Part shown: one piece after another, positions 18,567-32,441 of the stretch
Numbering within the stretch: the stretch's first letter is position 1
Layout: every line of letters starts with the position of its first letter
Assembly: GCF_014199935.1 (NCBI RefSeq)
Contig: NZ_JACHOP010000002.1
Span: 62,001 to 126,000, forward strand
Source of the DNA: Methylorubrum rhodinum
Lineage (GTDB): Bacteria > Pseudomonadota > Alphaproteobacteria > Rhizobiales > Beijerinckiaceae
Reading direction: 5' to 3'
Length of the DNA: 64,000 bases
Translations under genes and position numbers: made by a program
Notes under the pieces: model-generated
What the model saw: only the letters and a program-made list of their open reading frames with translations
Database searches by the model: none
What the model was told of the DNA's origin: nothing

Positions 18567-20561
18567 TTATACCGTGACTTGGGTGCCGACTTCGACCACG
18601 CGGCCCGTGGGAATCTGGAAGAAGTCCGTGGCGTCGTTGGCGTTCTTGGCGAGCGTGATGAAGATCCGGTCCTGCCACAGCGGCATGCCCGAATGGGCCG
18701 CGGGGCGGATCGAGCGGCGCGACAGGAAGAACGAGGTCGACATGATGTCGAACTTGAAGCCCTCGCGTTTCAGGAGCGTCAGGGTGCGGGGGATGTTGGG
18801 CGTCTCCATGAAGCCGAAGCGCATCACCACCTTGAAGAAGCCCGGCCCCACCGGCGCGATCCGCACCCGCTCGGATTCCGGCGCGCGCGGCCGGTCCATG
18901 GTCTCGACGGTGAGCACCACGTTCTTCTCGTGGATCACCTTGTTGTGCTTCATGTTGTGCAGGAGTGCGGCCGGGGCGATGTCGGGATCGCTGGTGAGGA
19001 ACACCGCCGTGCCCTTCACCCGGTGGTAGGAGCTGCTCTTCTCCAGCATGCCGACGAGTTCGATCAGCGGCACGTCGGTCTTGCGGGTCTTGTTGACGAG
19101 GATCGCCACGCCCCGCACCCAGGTCCACATCATCAGCATCAGGCCGCCCGCCATGAGCAGGGGCACGTAGCCGCCCTCGTGCACCTTGAGCAGGTTCGAG
19201 AGCAGGAACAGGAACTCGATGAAGAAGAAGGGCGCGATCGCCAGGGCGGCGACGAGGGGCTTCAGGCGCGCGACCTTCCACAGCACCACGTAGGCCATGG
19301 AGGCGGTCAGCAGCATCGTGCCCGTCACCGCGATGCCGTAGGCCGAGGCGAGCGCCGAGGACGAGCGGAAGGTGACGGCCAGGATCACGACGCCGAGCGC
19401 CAGCAGCATGTTGATCCGCGGCAGGTAGATCTGGCCCGAATGCGCCTCGGAGGTGTGGCGGATCTCCATGCGCGGCAGCATGCCGAGCTGGATCGCCTGC
19501 CGCGACAGCGAGAACGCCCCGGTGATGACCGCCTGGCTCGCCGTCACGGTGGCGATGGTGGCGAGCAGCACCATGGGGATCAGGCCCCATTCGGGCACGA
19601 GCTGGTAGAACGGATCGGTGGTCTCGGGCTTGGCGAGCACCAGGGCGGTCTGGCCGAGATAGTTGAGCACGAGACAGGGCGCGACGAGGAACAGCCACGC
19701 CACCTGGATCGGCCGGCGCCCGAAATGGCCGAGATCGGCGAACAGGGCCTCCGCGCCCGTCACCGCCAGGAACACCGCGCCGAGCGCCACCAGCGCGCCC
19801 GTGCCGTGGCCGAGCAGGTAGTGCAGCGCGTACCAGGGATTGAAGGCGGCGAGCACGCCGGGATTGCCGATGATGTAGGGGAGCGCCGCCGCCGCCAGCG
19901 CCAGGAACCACAGCACCATCACGGGACCGAAGAAGGTCGCGACGCGGGCGGTGCCGTGGCTCTGGACCGCGAACAGGGCGACGATGATCGCCACCGTGAT
20001 CGGCAGCACGTAGTCGTCGAACGCCGGCGTGACGAGCTTCAGGCCCTCGACCGCCGAGAGCACCGAGATCGCCGGGGTGATGACGGAATCGCCGTAGAAC
20101 AGCGAGGCCCCGAGCAGGCCCAGCATGAACACGAGCTTCGAGCCGCCGAGCGCGTGGCGGGCCTTGGCCATTAGCGAGAGGATGCCCCCCTCGCCGTTGT
20201 TGTCCATGCGCAGCAGGATCGCGACGTACTTGATCGTGACGATCAGGAGCAGCGCCCAGATGATCAGCGAGGTGGTTCCGATCACCTCCTCGGGCAGAAC
20301 GATGCCATCGACGCGGGCGGGCGCGAGCGCCTCGCGGAAGGCGTAGAGCGGGCTCGTGCCGATATCGCCGTAGACGACGCCGACCGAGCCGACGGTGAGC
20401 GCCCAGAAGCCGGTGCGGCCGTGGCCGTGCGCCGAGGTCTCGGAGGCGTCCACGGCACCGGCGGAGGTCGCGACCGGGCCGCCCTCGCCGGGGGCGGGGC
20501 CGCCGACGGCGGAAGCCGGGTGGGGATCGGCCGGCAGGCTCGGGCTGGCAGGCTGGGTCAT
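18567..20561 (-). CDS. kup: Low-affinity potassium transporter Kup
   Basis: Inner-membrane K+/H+ symporter of the KUP/HAK family, 664 residues. After an unusually long Pro/Ala/Gly-rich cytoplasmic N-terminus (about 45 residues), the family start [28 protein letters not shown] appears, followed by about twelve membrane helices (for example [25 protein letters not shown]) and a C-terminal cytoplasmic domain. The ATG at 20559-20561 (MTQPASPS) is preferred over 20648. It is downstream of ispG on the same strand. Confidence 0.95.
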   Translation of the reverse strand: MTQPASPSLPADPHPASAVGGPAPGEGGPVATSAGAVDASETSAHGHGRTGFWALTVGSVGVVYGDIGTSPLYAFREALAPARVDGIVLPEEVIGTTSLIIWALLLIVTIKYVAILLRMDNNGEGGILSLMAKARHALGGSKLVFMLGLLGASLFYGDSVITPAISVLSAVEGLKLVTPAFDDYVLPITVAIIVALFAVQSHGTARVATFFGPVMVLWFLALAAAALPYIIGNPGVLAAFNPWYALHYLLGHGTGALVALGAVFLAVTGAEALFADLGHFGRRPIQVAWLFLVAPCLVLNYLGQTALVLAKPETTDPFYQLVPEWGLIPMVLLATIATVTASQAVITGAFSLSRQAIQLGMLPRMEIRHTSEAHSGQIYLPRINMLLALGVVILAVTFRSSSALASAYGIAVTGTMLLTASMAYVVLWKVARLKPLVAALAIAPFFFIEFLFLLSNLLKVHEGGYVPLLMAGGLMLMMWTWVRGVAILVNKTRKTDVPLIELVGMLEKSSSYHRVKGTAVFLTSDPDIAPAALLHNMKHNKVIHEKNVVLTVETMDRPRAPESERVRIAPVGPGFFKVVMRFGFMETPNIPRTLTLLKREGFKFDIMSTSFFLSRRSIRPAAHSGMPLWQDRIFITLAKNANDATDFFQIPTGRVVEVGTQVTV

Positions 20562-20875
20562 CGGGCCGTCGGGTTCGGGTGCGTGCGTCGTCGGCAGGGG
20601 TCTGCCGGAAGCGCATGAAGGGTGTGCGTCGGTCGACCCGATGGGCACCGACCCGCCGCCGGCTCGGGCGGGAGCGTCGCGCCCGGCCTCGTCGCGGCTT
20701 GTCGCGGGGGGAGGCAGGACGATGGCGGTCTCAGGGTCGCAAGGTTCAGGCCGGACATCGCGGCCTCGCAGGGCGCTCGGGTCCGGCCAGCGTCGTCACG
20801 CGGCCCGAACCCGGAAACGGTCCCGGGATTCGGCAGGCTCTCCGGAGAGGGGCGCCCGTGGGTGCCCCTCGCCCC
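20562..20875. other. Intergenic region between ispG and kup
   Basis: This 314-bp stretch between the ispG stop and the kup start contains no gene I can support. It is uniformly GC-rich. It should hold the kup promoter and leader, but I see no clear promoter motif or terminator. Confidence 0.4.
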
Positions 20876-22204
20876 TCACTCGGCGGCGTCGCGCTTGCCC
20901 TGGCCGAAGCGGCGCTCGATGTAGTCGATGACGATGCCCTCGAAGTCCTTGGCGAGCGTCGCGCCGCGCAGGGTCATCGCCTTCTTACCGTCGATGAAGA
21001 CCGGGGCGGTCGGGGTCTCGCCGGTTCCGGGCAGGGAGATGCCGATATCGGCGTGCTTCGACTCGCCCGGCCCGTTGACGATGCAGCCCATCACCGCGAC
21101 GTTCAGGCTCTCGACGCCTGGATAGGTCTTCTTCCACTCCGGCATGGAAGTGGTGATCCAGTTCTGGATGTCTCGGGCGAGCTCCTGGAACGTGGTCGAG
21201 GTGGTGCGGCCGCAGCCGGGGCAGGCGGCGACCAGCGGCACGAAGGTGCGGAACCCCATGGTCTGCAGGAGTTCCTGCGCGGCCTTCACCTCCACGGTGC
21301 GGTCGCCGCCGGGCTCCGGTGTCAGCGAGTAGCGGATCGTGTCGCCGATGCCCTCCTGCAGGAGCACGCCGATGGCGGCCGAGGCCGCGACGATGCCCTT
21401 CGAGCCCATGCCGGCCTCAGTCAGGCCGAGATGGATCGCGTAGTCCGAGCGGCGCGCCACCTCGCGGTAGACCGCGATCAGGTCCTGCACCGCCGAGACC
21501 TTGGCCGAGAGGATGATGCGATCCTGCGGCAGGCCGAGTTCCACCGCGCGGTCGGCTGAGGTCAGCGCCGATTGCACCATCGCCTCGCGCATCACCGCGC
21601 GGGCATCGATGGGCTTGGCCGAGCGGGCGTTCTCGTCCATCAGGTGCGTCAGCAGGGCCTCGTCGAGCGAGCCCCAGTTCGCGCCGATGCGCACCGTCTT
21701 GCCGTACTTGATCGCCTGCTCGACGATGGTCGAGAACTGAACGTCCTTCTTCTCCTTGAAGCCGACATTGCCCGGATTGATCCGGTACTTGGCCAGCGCC
21801 TCGGCGCAGGCCGGATGGTCGGACAGGAGCTTGTGGCCGATATAGTGGAAGTCGCCCACCAGCGGCACGTGGCAGCCGATCCGGTCGAGGCGCTCGCGGA
21901 TCTTCGGCACCGCTGCCGCCGCCTCGTCGCGATCGACGGTGATGCGCACCAGCTCCGAGCCGGCCCGCGCCAGCTGGGCGACCTGGGCCACGGTGGCGTC
22001 GATGTCGGCGGTGTCGGTGTTGGTCATCGACTGCACGACGATCGGCGCGCCGCCGCCGACGGTGACCGCGCCCTCGCCCTCGCCGATCCGCACGCCGACG
22101 GTGCGGTGGCGCGGGGCGGGCCCTGCGATCTCCGGCCCGCGCATGTTCGGGCTCTGAGCCTCGATCGGGTTTGCCAGGGCGTCGGGAGCTTCCATGACTT
22201 CCAT
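20876..22204 (-). CDS. ispG: 4-hydroxy-3-methylbut-2-enyl diphosphate synthase (flavodoxin) IspG
   Basis: Iron-sulphur enzyme of the MEP isoprenoid pathway converting MEcPP to HMBPP. The protein is about 442 residues. It shows the TIM-barrel start ([19 protein letters not shown]), [39 protein letters not shown], and the [4Fe-4S] ligands in CPGCGR and GCIVNGPGE. The ATG at 22202-22204 ([10 protein letters not shown]) is chosen; a longer frame to 22372 reads through likely promoter DNA. It is divergent from the patatin-like gene. Confidence 0.95.
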   Translation of the reverse strand: MEVMEAPDALANPIEAQSPNMRGPEIAGPAPRHRTVGVRIGEGEGAVTVGGGAPIVVQSMTNTDTADIDATVAQVAQLARAGSELVRITVDRDEAAAAVPKIRERLDRIGCHVPLVGDFHYIGHKLLSDHPACAEALAKYRINPGNVGFKEKKDVQFSTIVEQAIKYGKTVRIGANWGSLDEALLTHLMDENARSAKPIDARAVMREAMVQSALTSADRAVELGLPQDRIILSAKVSAVQDLIAVYREVARRSDYAIHLGLTEAGMGSKGIVAASAAIGVLLQEGIGDTIRYSLTPEPGGDRTVEVKAAQELLQTMGFRTFVPLVAACPGCGRTTSTTFQELARDIQNWITTSMPEWKKTYPGVESLNVAVMGCIVNGPGESKHADIGISLPGTGETPTAPVFIDGKKAMTLRGATLAKDFEGIVIDYIERRFGQGKRDAAE

Positions 22205-22555
22205 CGTGCCTTCGCGGGTCGTCTCAACCTGTCCGCGCGTGCCGGCCTTGGGGCGTCCCGCGGGCGCGAAGACGATCCTATCCGAATCCGGCGCGATCCG
22301 CGACCTGCCGCTCACGCCCGCGCGAACGGATGCGGAGCTTGCCTTGTGCTCGAGGCCGCTTCCATGTCGCATCCCGAGCGGGATGTCGAGCGCGAGCGCC
22401 GCGATTGCAAGGATGGCACCCCATCGGCGGAGCGTTCACCCCTCATGCAAAAGCCGCTCGCGGGCGTCGATTGCCTACGGGTCAAAGCACCGCACGGAAC
22501 CGGATGCTGCTTTGCACCATCTAAAGACGCACTGCAACAATTCTGGTGAGGCACG
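22205..22555. other. Divergent intergenic region, ispG / patatin-like lipase
   Basis: No credible gene in 351 bp. The part next to the lipase (about 22470-22550) is less GC-rich than the surroundings and is the likely promoter zone for that gene. Longer frames across it are read-throughs of the flanking genes. Confidence 0.4.
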
Positions 22556-23704
22556 ATGGACAGGCTCAGCCCCGAGACGATCGCCGGCCCGACGGCATCG
22601 GAGGTGCCCGGCGACGACGCTCACAATCCGGTCACCGTGGTTCCGAGCCCGATCGCCCACACGACTCGTCCGGGCGAAGGTTTTCGCGGCCTTGCCGGGC
22701 CGCGGGCCGAGAAGGCGGTGTCGCTGGCGCTCCAGGGCGGCGGGTCGCACGGCGCCTTCACCTGGGGCGTGCTCGACGCGCTGATCGAGGACGGGCGCGT
22801 CGCCTTCGAGGCGGTGACGGGCGCGAGCGCAGGCGCGATGAACGCCGTCGTCCTCGTGGACGGCTGGCTCGCGGGCGGGCCCGACGGCGCGCGCGCCGCC
22901 CTCGAAGCCTTCTGGCGCGAGGCGAGCCTGGATGCCGACCTCAAGCCGGTGCAGCAGAGCTGGATCGACGGACTGTTCCACGTCTGGAAGGGCAACCCCT
23001 TCGTCGAGGCATGGCTGAAGGTGCTCAACCCCGGCCCCTATGCGGCCAACCCCCTCAACATCAATCCGCTGCGCGGCGCGCTGGAGCGCGTGGTCGATTT
23101 CGAGCGCCTGCGCTCCGCCTCGACCGCCGACGTCTTCGTCTCGGCCACCAATGTCTGGACCGGCAAGCTCGCGGTGTTCGAGCGCGAGCGCCTCACCGCC
23201 GACCATCTGATGGCCTCGGCCTGTCTGCCGACCGTGTTCCAGGCGGTGGAGATCGACGGCGTGCCCTACTGGGACGGCGGCTATCTCGGCAATCCGGCGC
23301 TCTACCCGCTGCACGAGGCGCGCACCCGCGACATCCTCCTCGTGCAGATCAACCCGGTCGAGCGCCGCGAGACGCCGCGCACGGCGCAGGACATCCAGAA
23401 CCGGCTCAACGAGATCACCTTCAACGCCAACCTGATGCGGGAGCTGCGCGCGATCGACTTCGTGCACGGCCTGATCGAGGAGGGCGGACAGGAGGTCGAG
23501 GGGCTGGAGCGCGTCTTCCTCCACCGCATCGACGGCACCGACCTCCTCGACGACTACGCCGCCTCCTCGCGCCTCGACGCCCGCTGGCGGATGATCGAAC
23601 GCCTGCGCGACAAGGGGCGCAAGGCGGCCCAGGCCTGGCTCGAACAGGGCTACGGCGAGGTCGGGGTGCGCTGCACGCTGGATCTGAAGCAGGCCTATCA
23701 GTAG
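22556..23704 (+). CDS. Patatin-like phospholipase family protein
   Basis: A 382-residue serine lipid acyl hydrolase. After about 55 poorly conserved residues the patatin core begins: VSLALQGGGSHGAFTWGVLDALIED (oxyanion glycine loop), GASAG (GxSxG with the nucleophile serine) and the catalytic DGG in YWDGGYLGNPALYPL. There is no signal peptide, so it is probably cytoplasmic. Related genes in Rhizobiales often lie beside hydroxybutyrate/PHB genes, but none is seen here. Substrate unknown. Confidence 0.9.
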   Translation: MDRLSPETIAGPTASEVPGDDAHNPVTVVPSPIAHTTRPGEGFRGLAGPRAEKAVSLALQGGGSHGAFTWGVLDALIEDGRVAFEAVTGASAGAMNAVVLVDGWLAGGPDGARAALEAFWREASLDADLKPVQQSWIDGLFHVWKGNPFVEAWLKVLNPGPYAANPLNINPLRGALERVVDFERLRSASTADVFVSATNVWTGKLAVFERERLTADHLMASACLPTVFQAVEIDGVPYWDGGYLGNPALYPLHEARTRDILLVQINPVERRETPRTAQDIQNRLNEITFNANLMRELRAIDFVHGLIEEGGQEVEGLERVFLHRIDGTDLLDDYAASSRLDARWRMIERLRDKGRKAAQAWLEQGYGEVGVRCTLDLKQAYQ

Positions 23705-23730
23705 GTCGCCCCTTTTCCTTCACGCACACC

Positions 23731-23844
23731 GTCATTCCGGAGCCGCGCAGCGGAACCCGGAAGCCACCCGTGATGCGCGGCCCATGACAGGCGTCGCGGC
23801 CCGTCGTGGATTCCGGCCTCGCCTTCGGCGCCCCGGAATGACGG
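23731..23844. repeat. Family C palindromic intergenic repeat, copy 1
   Basis: GTCATTCCGG at the left and CCGGAATGACGG at the right are inverted copies. Inside, GCCGCGCAGCGGAACCCGG and GTGGATTCCGGCCTCGCC give further partial pairing. It matches elements at 33479-33594, 46738-46828 and, more degenerate, 62841-62954. It follows the patatin stop by 27 bp. Confidence 0.85.
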
Positions 23845-23933
23845 CGGAGGGATACCGAACCGTCGCGCCGCTCAAACCGTGACAAGCCACCCCGGCCCGT
23901 AACGCGATTTCGCTTGCGCCTCGGCCGCTACGC

Positions 23934-23953
23934 ACATAAAGATATCTTTATGT
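23934..23953. promoter_or_regulatory. Probable SahR operator, overlapping the sahR start codon
   Basis: ACATAAAGATATCTTTATGT is a perfect 20-bp palindrome and stands out as AT-rich in this genome. The ATG of sahR is part of its right arm. An ArsR-type SAH-responsive repressor gene begins here and metF-metH follow, so autoregulation of the whole cluster is the natural reading. The operator assignment comes from the known SahR biology and this gene context. Confidence 0.8.
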
Positions 23954-25014
23954 CTAGTGCCAACAGCCTCGGGACGGCCTCCCCCACGGCATCGGTGCCT
24001 TTCACCGAAGCGCTCGCCGTGCTGCGCGCCGCCGCCGAGGAGACGCGGCTGCGCATCCTGGCGCTGCTGGCGGAGGGCGAATTGTCGGTCTCGGACCTCA
24101 CCGACATCCTGGGCCAGTCGCAGCCGCGCATCTCGCGCCATCTCAAGCTTCTGGTCGAATCCGGCCTGATCGAGCGTCATCGCGAAGGCGCCTGGGCCTT
24201 CTTCCGCCTGCGCGAGGCCGCCGCGGGCTTCGTCGAGCCGCTGATCGCCGCGCTCCGCCACGAGGCGCCGCCGCTTTCCGAGGATCGCGCCCGGCTCGAT
24301 TCGGTGCGGGCTCAGCGCGCGGACGCCGCCCAGACCTTCTTCGCGCGCCTCGCCCCGAAATGGGACCGGCTGCGCTCGCTCCACGTGCCCGAGGCGACCG
24401 TCGAGGCCGCGGTGCTCGACGCGCTCGGCGATCGGCCGATCCGCCACGTGGTCGATCTCGGCACCGGCACCGGCAAGATGCTGGCCCTGCTGGCGCCCCG
24501 CGCGGGCCGGGCCACCGGGCTCGATTCGAGCCACGCCATGCTCTCCGTCGCCCGGGCCAACCTGGAACGGGCGGGCCTGCCGCGGGTCGACCTGAGACAG
24601 GGCGACCTCCACGCGCCGCCCTTCGGGCGGGCGGGCTTCGACCTCGTGGTGCTGCATCAGGTGCTGCATTACCTCGACGATCCGGCCCGCGCCCTGCGGG
24701 AGGCCGCGCGCCTCGTCGCTCCGGGCGGGCGCCTGCTCGTGGTCGATTTCGCGCCCCATGCCCAGGAGCATCTGCGCGAGACCCAGGCCCATCGCCGTCT
24801 CGGCTTCGCGGCCGATCAGGTGACGGGATGGCTGGTGCAGGCGGGCCTCGGCCGGGTCGAGAGCCGCGACCTCGCCCCCGACGACGGCACCGAGCATCCG
24901 CTCACCGTCACCCTCTGGCTCGCCCAGGATATCGCTCAAGACGTCGCCGAAAACCTCACCCAAAACGCCGTCTCGCTCCGGCCGGCGGCGCCGGACGAGC
25001 GGGCAGTGGCCTGA
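23950..25014 (+). CDS. sahR: ArsR-family regulator fused to a methyltransferase-like domain (SahR type)
   Basis: A 354-residue fusion. Residues about 20-100 are an ArsR winged helix-turn-helix (ETRLRILALLAEGELSVSDL, LGQSQPRISRHLKLLVESGLI). Residues about 135-300 form a Rossmann methyltransferase-like domain with motif I VDLGTGTGK (168-176) and VLHQVLHYLDDP. This architecture is that of SahR, which senses S-adenosylhomocysteine through the second domain and represses SAM-cycle genes. The next genes, metF and metH, fit. The start is unusual: the ATG lies inside the operator palindrome with no clear Shine-Dalgarno, while an in-frame TTG at 23914 would add twelve residues. Confidence 0.9.
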   Translation: MSSANSLGTASPTASVPFTEALAVLRAAAEETRLRILALLAEGELSVSDLTDILGQSQPRISRHLKLLVESGLIERHREGAWAFFRLREAAAGFVEPLIAALRHEAPPLSEDRARLDSVRAQRADAAQTFFARLAPKWDRLRSLHVPEATVEAAVLDALGDRPIRHVVDLGTGTGKMLALLAPRAGRATGLDSSHAMLSVARANLERAGLPRVDLRQGDLHAPPFGRAGFDLVVLHQVLHYLDDPARALREAARLVAPGGRLLVVDFAPHAQEHLRETQAHRRLGFAADQVTGWLVQAGLGRVESRDLAPDDGTEHPLTVTLWLAQDIAQDVAENLTQNAVSLRPAAPDERAVA

Positions 25015-25128
25015 GCCCTACGGCCAAGGCGACACGACCGGGACACGATCGACCGACAATCCTGATCGCAAGATCGAACGATCAAGATGTCGACGACCAC
25101 AAGAACGACCACGAAGGGGACGATTTCG

Positions 25129-26049
25129 ATGCCCAGCGCTTCTCAGCACCGTGCCAGCCGCGACGGCTTCCGCCCGATCCGCGTCTCGATCGAGTTCTTT
25201 CCGCCCAAGACCGAGGAGATGGAGAAGATCCTCTGGTCCTCGATCGAGCGGCTGGCGCCGCTGCAGCCGAAATTCGTCTCGGTGACCTACGGCGCGGGCG
25301 GCTCCACCCGCGAGCGCACCCACAACACGGTGGCCCGGATGGTCAAGGAGACCAGCCTCAAGCCCGCCGCCCACCTCACCTGCGTGAACGCCACGCGCGA
25401 GGAAATCGATTCGGTCGTCCAGTCCTACTGGGATGCGGGCGTGCGCCACATCGTGGCGCTGCGCGGCGATCCGGCCGAGGGCGTCGGCTACACCTACCGG
25501 CCCCATCCCGGCGGCTACGCCCAGACCTGCGACCTCGTGGCCGGCATCAAGCGGATCGGCGACTTCAAGGTCGCGGTCTCGGCCTATCCGGAGAAGCACC
25601 CGGAGGCCGCCTCGCTCGATGCCGACATCGACGCGCTGAAGGCCAAGGTCGATGCCGGCGCCGATCAGGCGATCACCCAATTCTTCTTCGACAACGAGAT
25701 CTACCTGCGCTACCGCGACAAGGTGCGCGCCGCCGGGATCGACATCCCGATCATCCCCGGCATCCTGCCGGTGCAGAACTTCAAGCAGGCGGCCAACTTC
25801 GCCCGCCGCACCGGCGCCTCGGTGCCCTACTGGCTGGCCGCCCGGTTCGAGGGCCTGGAGAGCGACGTCGAGACCCGCCGACTGGTGGCGGCGGCGGTCG
25901 CTGCCGAACAGGTGCTCGACCTCGTCGATCAGGGCGTAGAGGACTTCCACTTCTACTCGATGAACCGCTCGGACCTCGTCTACGCCATCTGCCATCTGCT
26001 CGGCCTGCGCTCGCAGGTCCCGGCCAAGCTGGCGGCGAAGGCGGCGTAA
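25129..26049 (+). CDS. metF: Methylenetetrahydrofolate reductase [NAD(P)H]
   Basis: FAD enzyme reducing 5,10-methylene-THF to 5-methyl-THF, the methyl donor used by MetH next door. Signatures are VSIEFFPPKTEEMEK (catalytic glutamate), FVSVTYGAGGSTRERT, HLTCVNATREEI, VALRGDPAEG and QFFFDNEIYLRYRD. About 306 residues from the ATG at 25129, which has AAGGGGAC upstream; an earlier ATG at 25087 adds a Thr-rich leader without a ribosome site. It is 114 bp after sahR and likely shares its operator. Confidence 0.95.
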   Translation: MPSASQHRASRDGFRPIRVSIEFFPPKTEEMEKILWSSIERLAPLQPKFVSVTYGAGGSTRERTHNTVARMVKETSLKPAAHLTCVNATREEIDSVVQSYWDAGVRHIVALRGDPAEGVGYTYRPHPGGYAQTCDLVAGIKRIGDFKVAVSAYPEKHPEAASLDADIDALKAKVDAGADQAITQFFFDNEIYLRYRDKVRAAGIDIPIIPGILPVQNFKQAANFARRTGASVPYWLAARFEGLESDVETRRLVAAAVAAEQVLDLVDQGVEDFHFYSMNRSDLVYAICHLLGLRSQVPAKLAAKAA

Positions 26050-26066
26050 CCGCCTTCCACCCTTCG

Positions 26067-26183
26067 CCCTCATCCTGAGGTGCTGAGCGTAAGCTCAGCC
26101 TCGAAGGAGGGCTCCAGGGATCAATGCGCCTTCTGGAGGCCTCCTTCGAGGCCTCCGCTTCGCTCCGGCACCTCAGGATGAGG
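26067..26183. repeat. Family A palindromic intergenic repeat, copy 3
   Basis: CCCTCATCCTGAGGTGCTGAG on the left and GGCACCTCAGGATGAGG on the right, with inner arms CCTCGAAGGAGGGCTCCAGG and TGGAGGCCTCCTTCGAGG. It is embedded between metF and metH, so a transcript covering both would contain a long hairpin. Confidence 0.9.
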
Positions 26184-26245
26184 TGGGTTGATGGGACCGA
26201 CGCTTTCGGCCATCGCCTCCCCGGAAACTCCCAGGATCGTCCGAC

Positions 26246-29998
<3,753 letters not shown>

Positions 29999-30135
29999 GC
30001 CACGTCGAATAGGTCACACTTGGCGCGGGATCGTCCCCGCGCCGGCACTTTGGCCTTGCCGGGCGGGGTCCCGCGGGGGCAAGCCGACGGACCGACCGGG
30101 GCGGCGACGCCGCGGTCCCTTCAGGAAACACCCCG

Positions 30136-30348
30136 ATGCGCCCCACGCTCCTCGTCCTCGCCGCCGCCCTGGCCTGCGGCCTCGCCGCCTGCAACAGCAC
30201 GGATTCCCGCGGCTCGGGCCTGTCGCAGTCCTTCGACACCGGCAATTACCGCCGCTCGAACGACACCAACGGCACGATGGACCGCAAGGACGTGAACCGC
30301 GCCTACACGCAGCCCTCGCTGCCCTCGATCGCCAACCGCGGGTACTGA
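30136..30348 (+). CDS. Small putative lipoprotein
   Basis: A 70-residue protein. The signal LLVLAAALACGLAAC ends in a lipobox (LAAC) with Asn at +2. The mature part is only about 50 residues, rich in Ser/Asn/Asp/Arg (RGSGLSQSFDTGNYRRSNDTNG), with no recognised domain. The gene begins 137 bp after metH. Composition and the clean signal support it as real; function unknown. Confidence 0.65.
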   Translation: MRPTLLVLAAALACGLAACNSTDSRGSGLSQSFDTGNYRRSNDTNGTMDRKDVNRAYTQPSLPSIANRGY

Positions 30349-30364
30349 TTCTTTTCAGGGGGGC

Positions 30365-30480
30365 GTTCCCCTCCCCCTTGCGGGGAGGGGTCAGGGGTGG
30401 GGGTGGTGCCGGATAAAGCTCGGCGATCCATCCTGAGCCACCCCCACCTCCGGCTCCTCCCCGCAAGGGGGAGGAGAGGT
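30365..30480. repeat. Family D palindromic intergenic repeat, intergenic copy
   Basis: GTTCCCCTCCCCCTTGCGG, then GGAGGGGTCAGGGGTGGGGG on the left, mirrored by CCACCCCCACCTCCGG and CTCCTCCCCGCAAGGGGGAG on the right, with about 40 bp between. It fills the gap between the small lipoprotein gene and the rlmN stop. Its left half is nearly identical to the block inside mnmE. Confidence 0.88.
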
Positions 30481-30481
30481 G

Positions 30482-31759
30482 CTAATCCTCCCCGCCCGCG
30501 TAAAACCCTTCCGCCCCCAGCCCCTCTTCCATCAGCATACGGGCACGCGCCCGCATCTTCTCGGTCTCGCTCTTGAGCTGGCCGCAGGCCGCCAGGATGT
30601 CGCGGCCGCGGGGCGTGCGCACCGGCGAGGCGTAGCCGGCATTGAAGACGATCTCGGAGAAGCGGTCGATCCGCTCCCAGTCCGAGCACTCGTATTTGGA
30701 GCCGGGCCAGGGGTTGAACGGGATCAGGTTGATCTTGGCGGGAATCCCCTTGAGGAGCCGCACCAGGGCGCGCGCATCCGCGTCCGAATCGTTGACGCCC
30801 TTCAGCATCACGTACTCGAAGGTGATGCGCCGCGCGTTGCTGACCCCCGGATAGTTCCGGCAGGCCTCGAGCAACTGCTCGATCGGGTATTTGCGGTTCA
30901 GCGGCACCAGCTCGTCGCGCAAGCCGTCGCGCACGGCATGCAGCGAGATCGCCAGCATGGCGTTCGCTTCCAGCCCCAACCGCTCGATCTGCGGCACGAC
31001 GCCGGAGGTCGAGACCGTGATGCGCCGCCGCGACAGCCCTAAGCCCTCCTGGTCCGACATCACCGAGACCGCGTCGATCACCGCGTCGAGATTGTAGAGT
31101 GGCTCGCCCATGCCCATGAAGACGATGTTGGTGACGAGGCGCCCGACCTCGCCGCCGTCCTTGCTCGGCATCTGACCGGCGAAGTCGCCGAGCGCGTCGC
31201 GGGCGACCACGAGTTGCGACACGATCTCGGCCGTGGAGAGGTTGCGCACGAGGCGCTGCGTGCCGGTGTGGCAGAACGAGCAGGTCAGCGTGCAGCCGAC
31301 CTGGGACGAGACGCAGAGCGTGCCGCGGTCGTCGCCGGGGATGTAGACGCACTCGATCTCGGCGCCGCGGTTGTGGTCGTGCGCGCCGGTCGGCGCCATG
31401 CGCAGGAGCCACTTGCGGGTGCCGTCGCGCGAGACCTGCTCGGTCACGACCTCCGGCCGCTCCAGGGTGAAGTGTTCGGCGAGCTGCGCCTTCAGCCCCT
31501 TGCCGACATTGGTCATCTCGGAGAAGTCGCGGGCGCCGCGCACGTAGATCCAGTGCCAGACCTGGGAGACGCGCATCCGCGTCTCCCGCTCCGCGACGCC
31601 GATCTCGAGCAGCGCCTGTTTCAGGTCGGCGCGGGAGAGGCCGACGAGCGAGCGCTTGCGGCCGGGCAGGCCTGAGAGCGCCGTGACCTCGGGGGCCTTC
31701 TCGATCGGGGAAACGGGGCGCGCCTCGCGCCGGGCGGTGTCGAACGACGCCGTCGCCAT
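30482..31759 (-). CDS. rlmN: Dual-specificity 23S rRNA/tRNA adenine C2-methyltransferase RlmN
   Basis: Radical SAM enzyme that methylates A2503 of 23S rRNA and A37 of some tRNAs. The 425-residue protein has [16 protein letters not shown] with the CxxxCxxC cluster ligands, [27 protein letters not shown], the [17 protein letters not shown] block, and the mechanistic cysteine region [11 protein letters not shown] near the C-terminus. The start ATG at 31757-31759 begins [15 protein letters not shown], a longer N-terminal extension than in E. coli. It is followed downstream by family D repeat DNA. Confidence 0.95.
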   Translation of the reverse strand: MATASFDTARREARPVSPIEKAPEVTALSGLPGRKRSLVGLSRADLKQALLEIGVAERETRMRVSQVWHWIYVRGARDFSEMTNVGKGLKAQLAEHFTLERPEVVTEQVSRDGTRKWLLRMAPTGAHDHNRGAEIECVYIPGDDRGTLCVSSQVGCTLTCSFCHTGTQRLVRNLSTAEIVSQLVVARDALGDFAGQMPSKDGGEVGRLVTNIVFMGMGEPLYNLDAVIDAVSVMSDQEGLGLSRRRITVSTSGVVPQIERLGLEANAMLAISLHAVRDGLRDELVPLNRKYPIEQLLEACRNYPGVSNARRITFEYVMLKGVNDSDADARALVRLLKGIPAKINLIPFNPWPGSKYECSDWERIDRFSEIVFNAGYASPVRTPRGRDILAACGQLKSETEKMRARARMLMEEGLGAEGFYAGGED

Positions 31760-31832
31760 GGAAGTGACCTTAAGACTCTGGAATTTTTTTCATATAGGCG
31801 GATTCGCTCGCGAACGCGAATGCACCGGCGGC

Positions 31833-32441
31833 TTACGAGCCTTTCCCCCGCTTCGGGCGGGCCGGCACCGGGCCGATGGCGATCCGGGTGCTCGGCCCGA
31901 GCCGCCGCAGCAGGCGGCGCAGGTCCGCCGGCCGCAGGGCCACGCAGCCCTCCGTCGGCCGGAACCCCGCGCGGGCGATATGCATGAAGATGGCCGAGCC
32001 GGCGCCGGGGCGGATCGGGCCGCGGTTGTGGTCGAGATCGAGCACGAGGTCGTAGAGCCCGTCGTCGCGCCACATCGCCTCCGCGCTGGTCGGGCTCGGC
32101 AGGCGGATCGGGCGGTTGTAGCGCCGGTCGCCGGCCGCGTCGCACCAGCCGTCGTCGGGCCGGATCGCCCGGAGCGGCAGAGGTGTCGCCGGCCGGACGG
32201 GAAACCGGTCCGGCCGAAAGAATCCGCCGCGCAGGCGAAACACGCCGCGGGGCGAGGCGCCGTCGCCCTCGCGCTTGACCGCGCGGAGGCCGGAGCGCCC
32301 GAGTGCGCAAGGGATCACGCCCGCGCCCGCCACGAGCCGGCCCCCGGTCGGATCGCCCGGCAGCGGATGCACCCGCAGCAGCGCCAGGGTCGCCGGGCGC
32401 ACCGCCGCGCCGGATCCCGCACGCCTCATCGTCGTTTTCAT
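31833..32441 (-). CDS. L,D-transpeptidase (YkuD) family protein
   Basis: A 202-residue protein with the YkuD active-site signature: FMHIARAGFRPTEGCVAL carries the conserved His and the catalytic Cys. Upstream RSGLRAVKREGDGASPRGVFRL is the usual substrate-groove region. These enzymes make 3-3 peptidoglycan cross-links or attach proteins to peptidoglycan. No signal peptide is evident from the ATG at 32439-32441; the longer frame to 32552 does not supply a convincing one. It is divergent from the CenR-like regulator gene, which fits a shared envelope role. Confidence 0.87.
   Translation of the reverse strand: MKTTMRRAGSGAAVRPATLALLRVHPLPGDPTGGRLVAGAGVIPCALGRSGLRAVKREGDGASPRGVFRLRGGFFRPDRFPVRPATPLPLRAIRPDDGWCDAAGDRRYNRPIRLPSPTSAEAMWRDDGLYDLVLDLDHNRGPIRPGAGSAIFMHIARAGFRPTEGCVALRPADLRRLLRRLGPSTRIAIGPVPARPKRGKGS

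Noticed and set aside
17983..20616. Long minus-strand frame of 877 codons over kup and the LuxR gene
   Set aside because: It overlaps kup on the same strand in another frame and crosses into the LuxR gene antisense; translation is Arg/Pro low-complexity without motifs.
22194..22784. Plus-strand frame of 196 codons across the ispG-lipase gap
   Set aside because: It overlaps the start of the patatin gene in another frame, has no conserved motif, and codon use is not biased.
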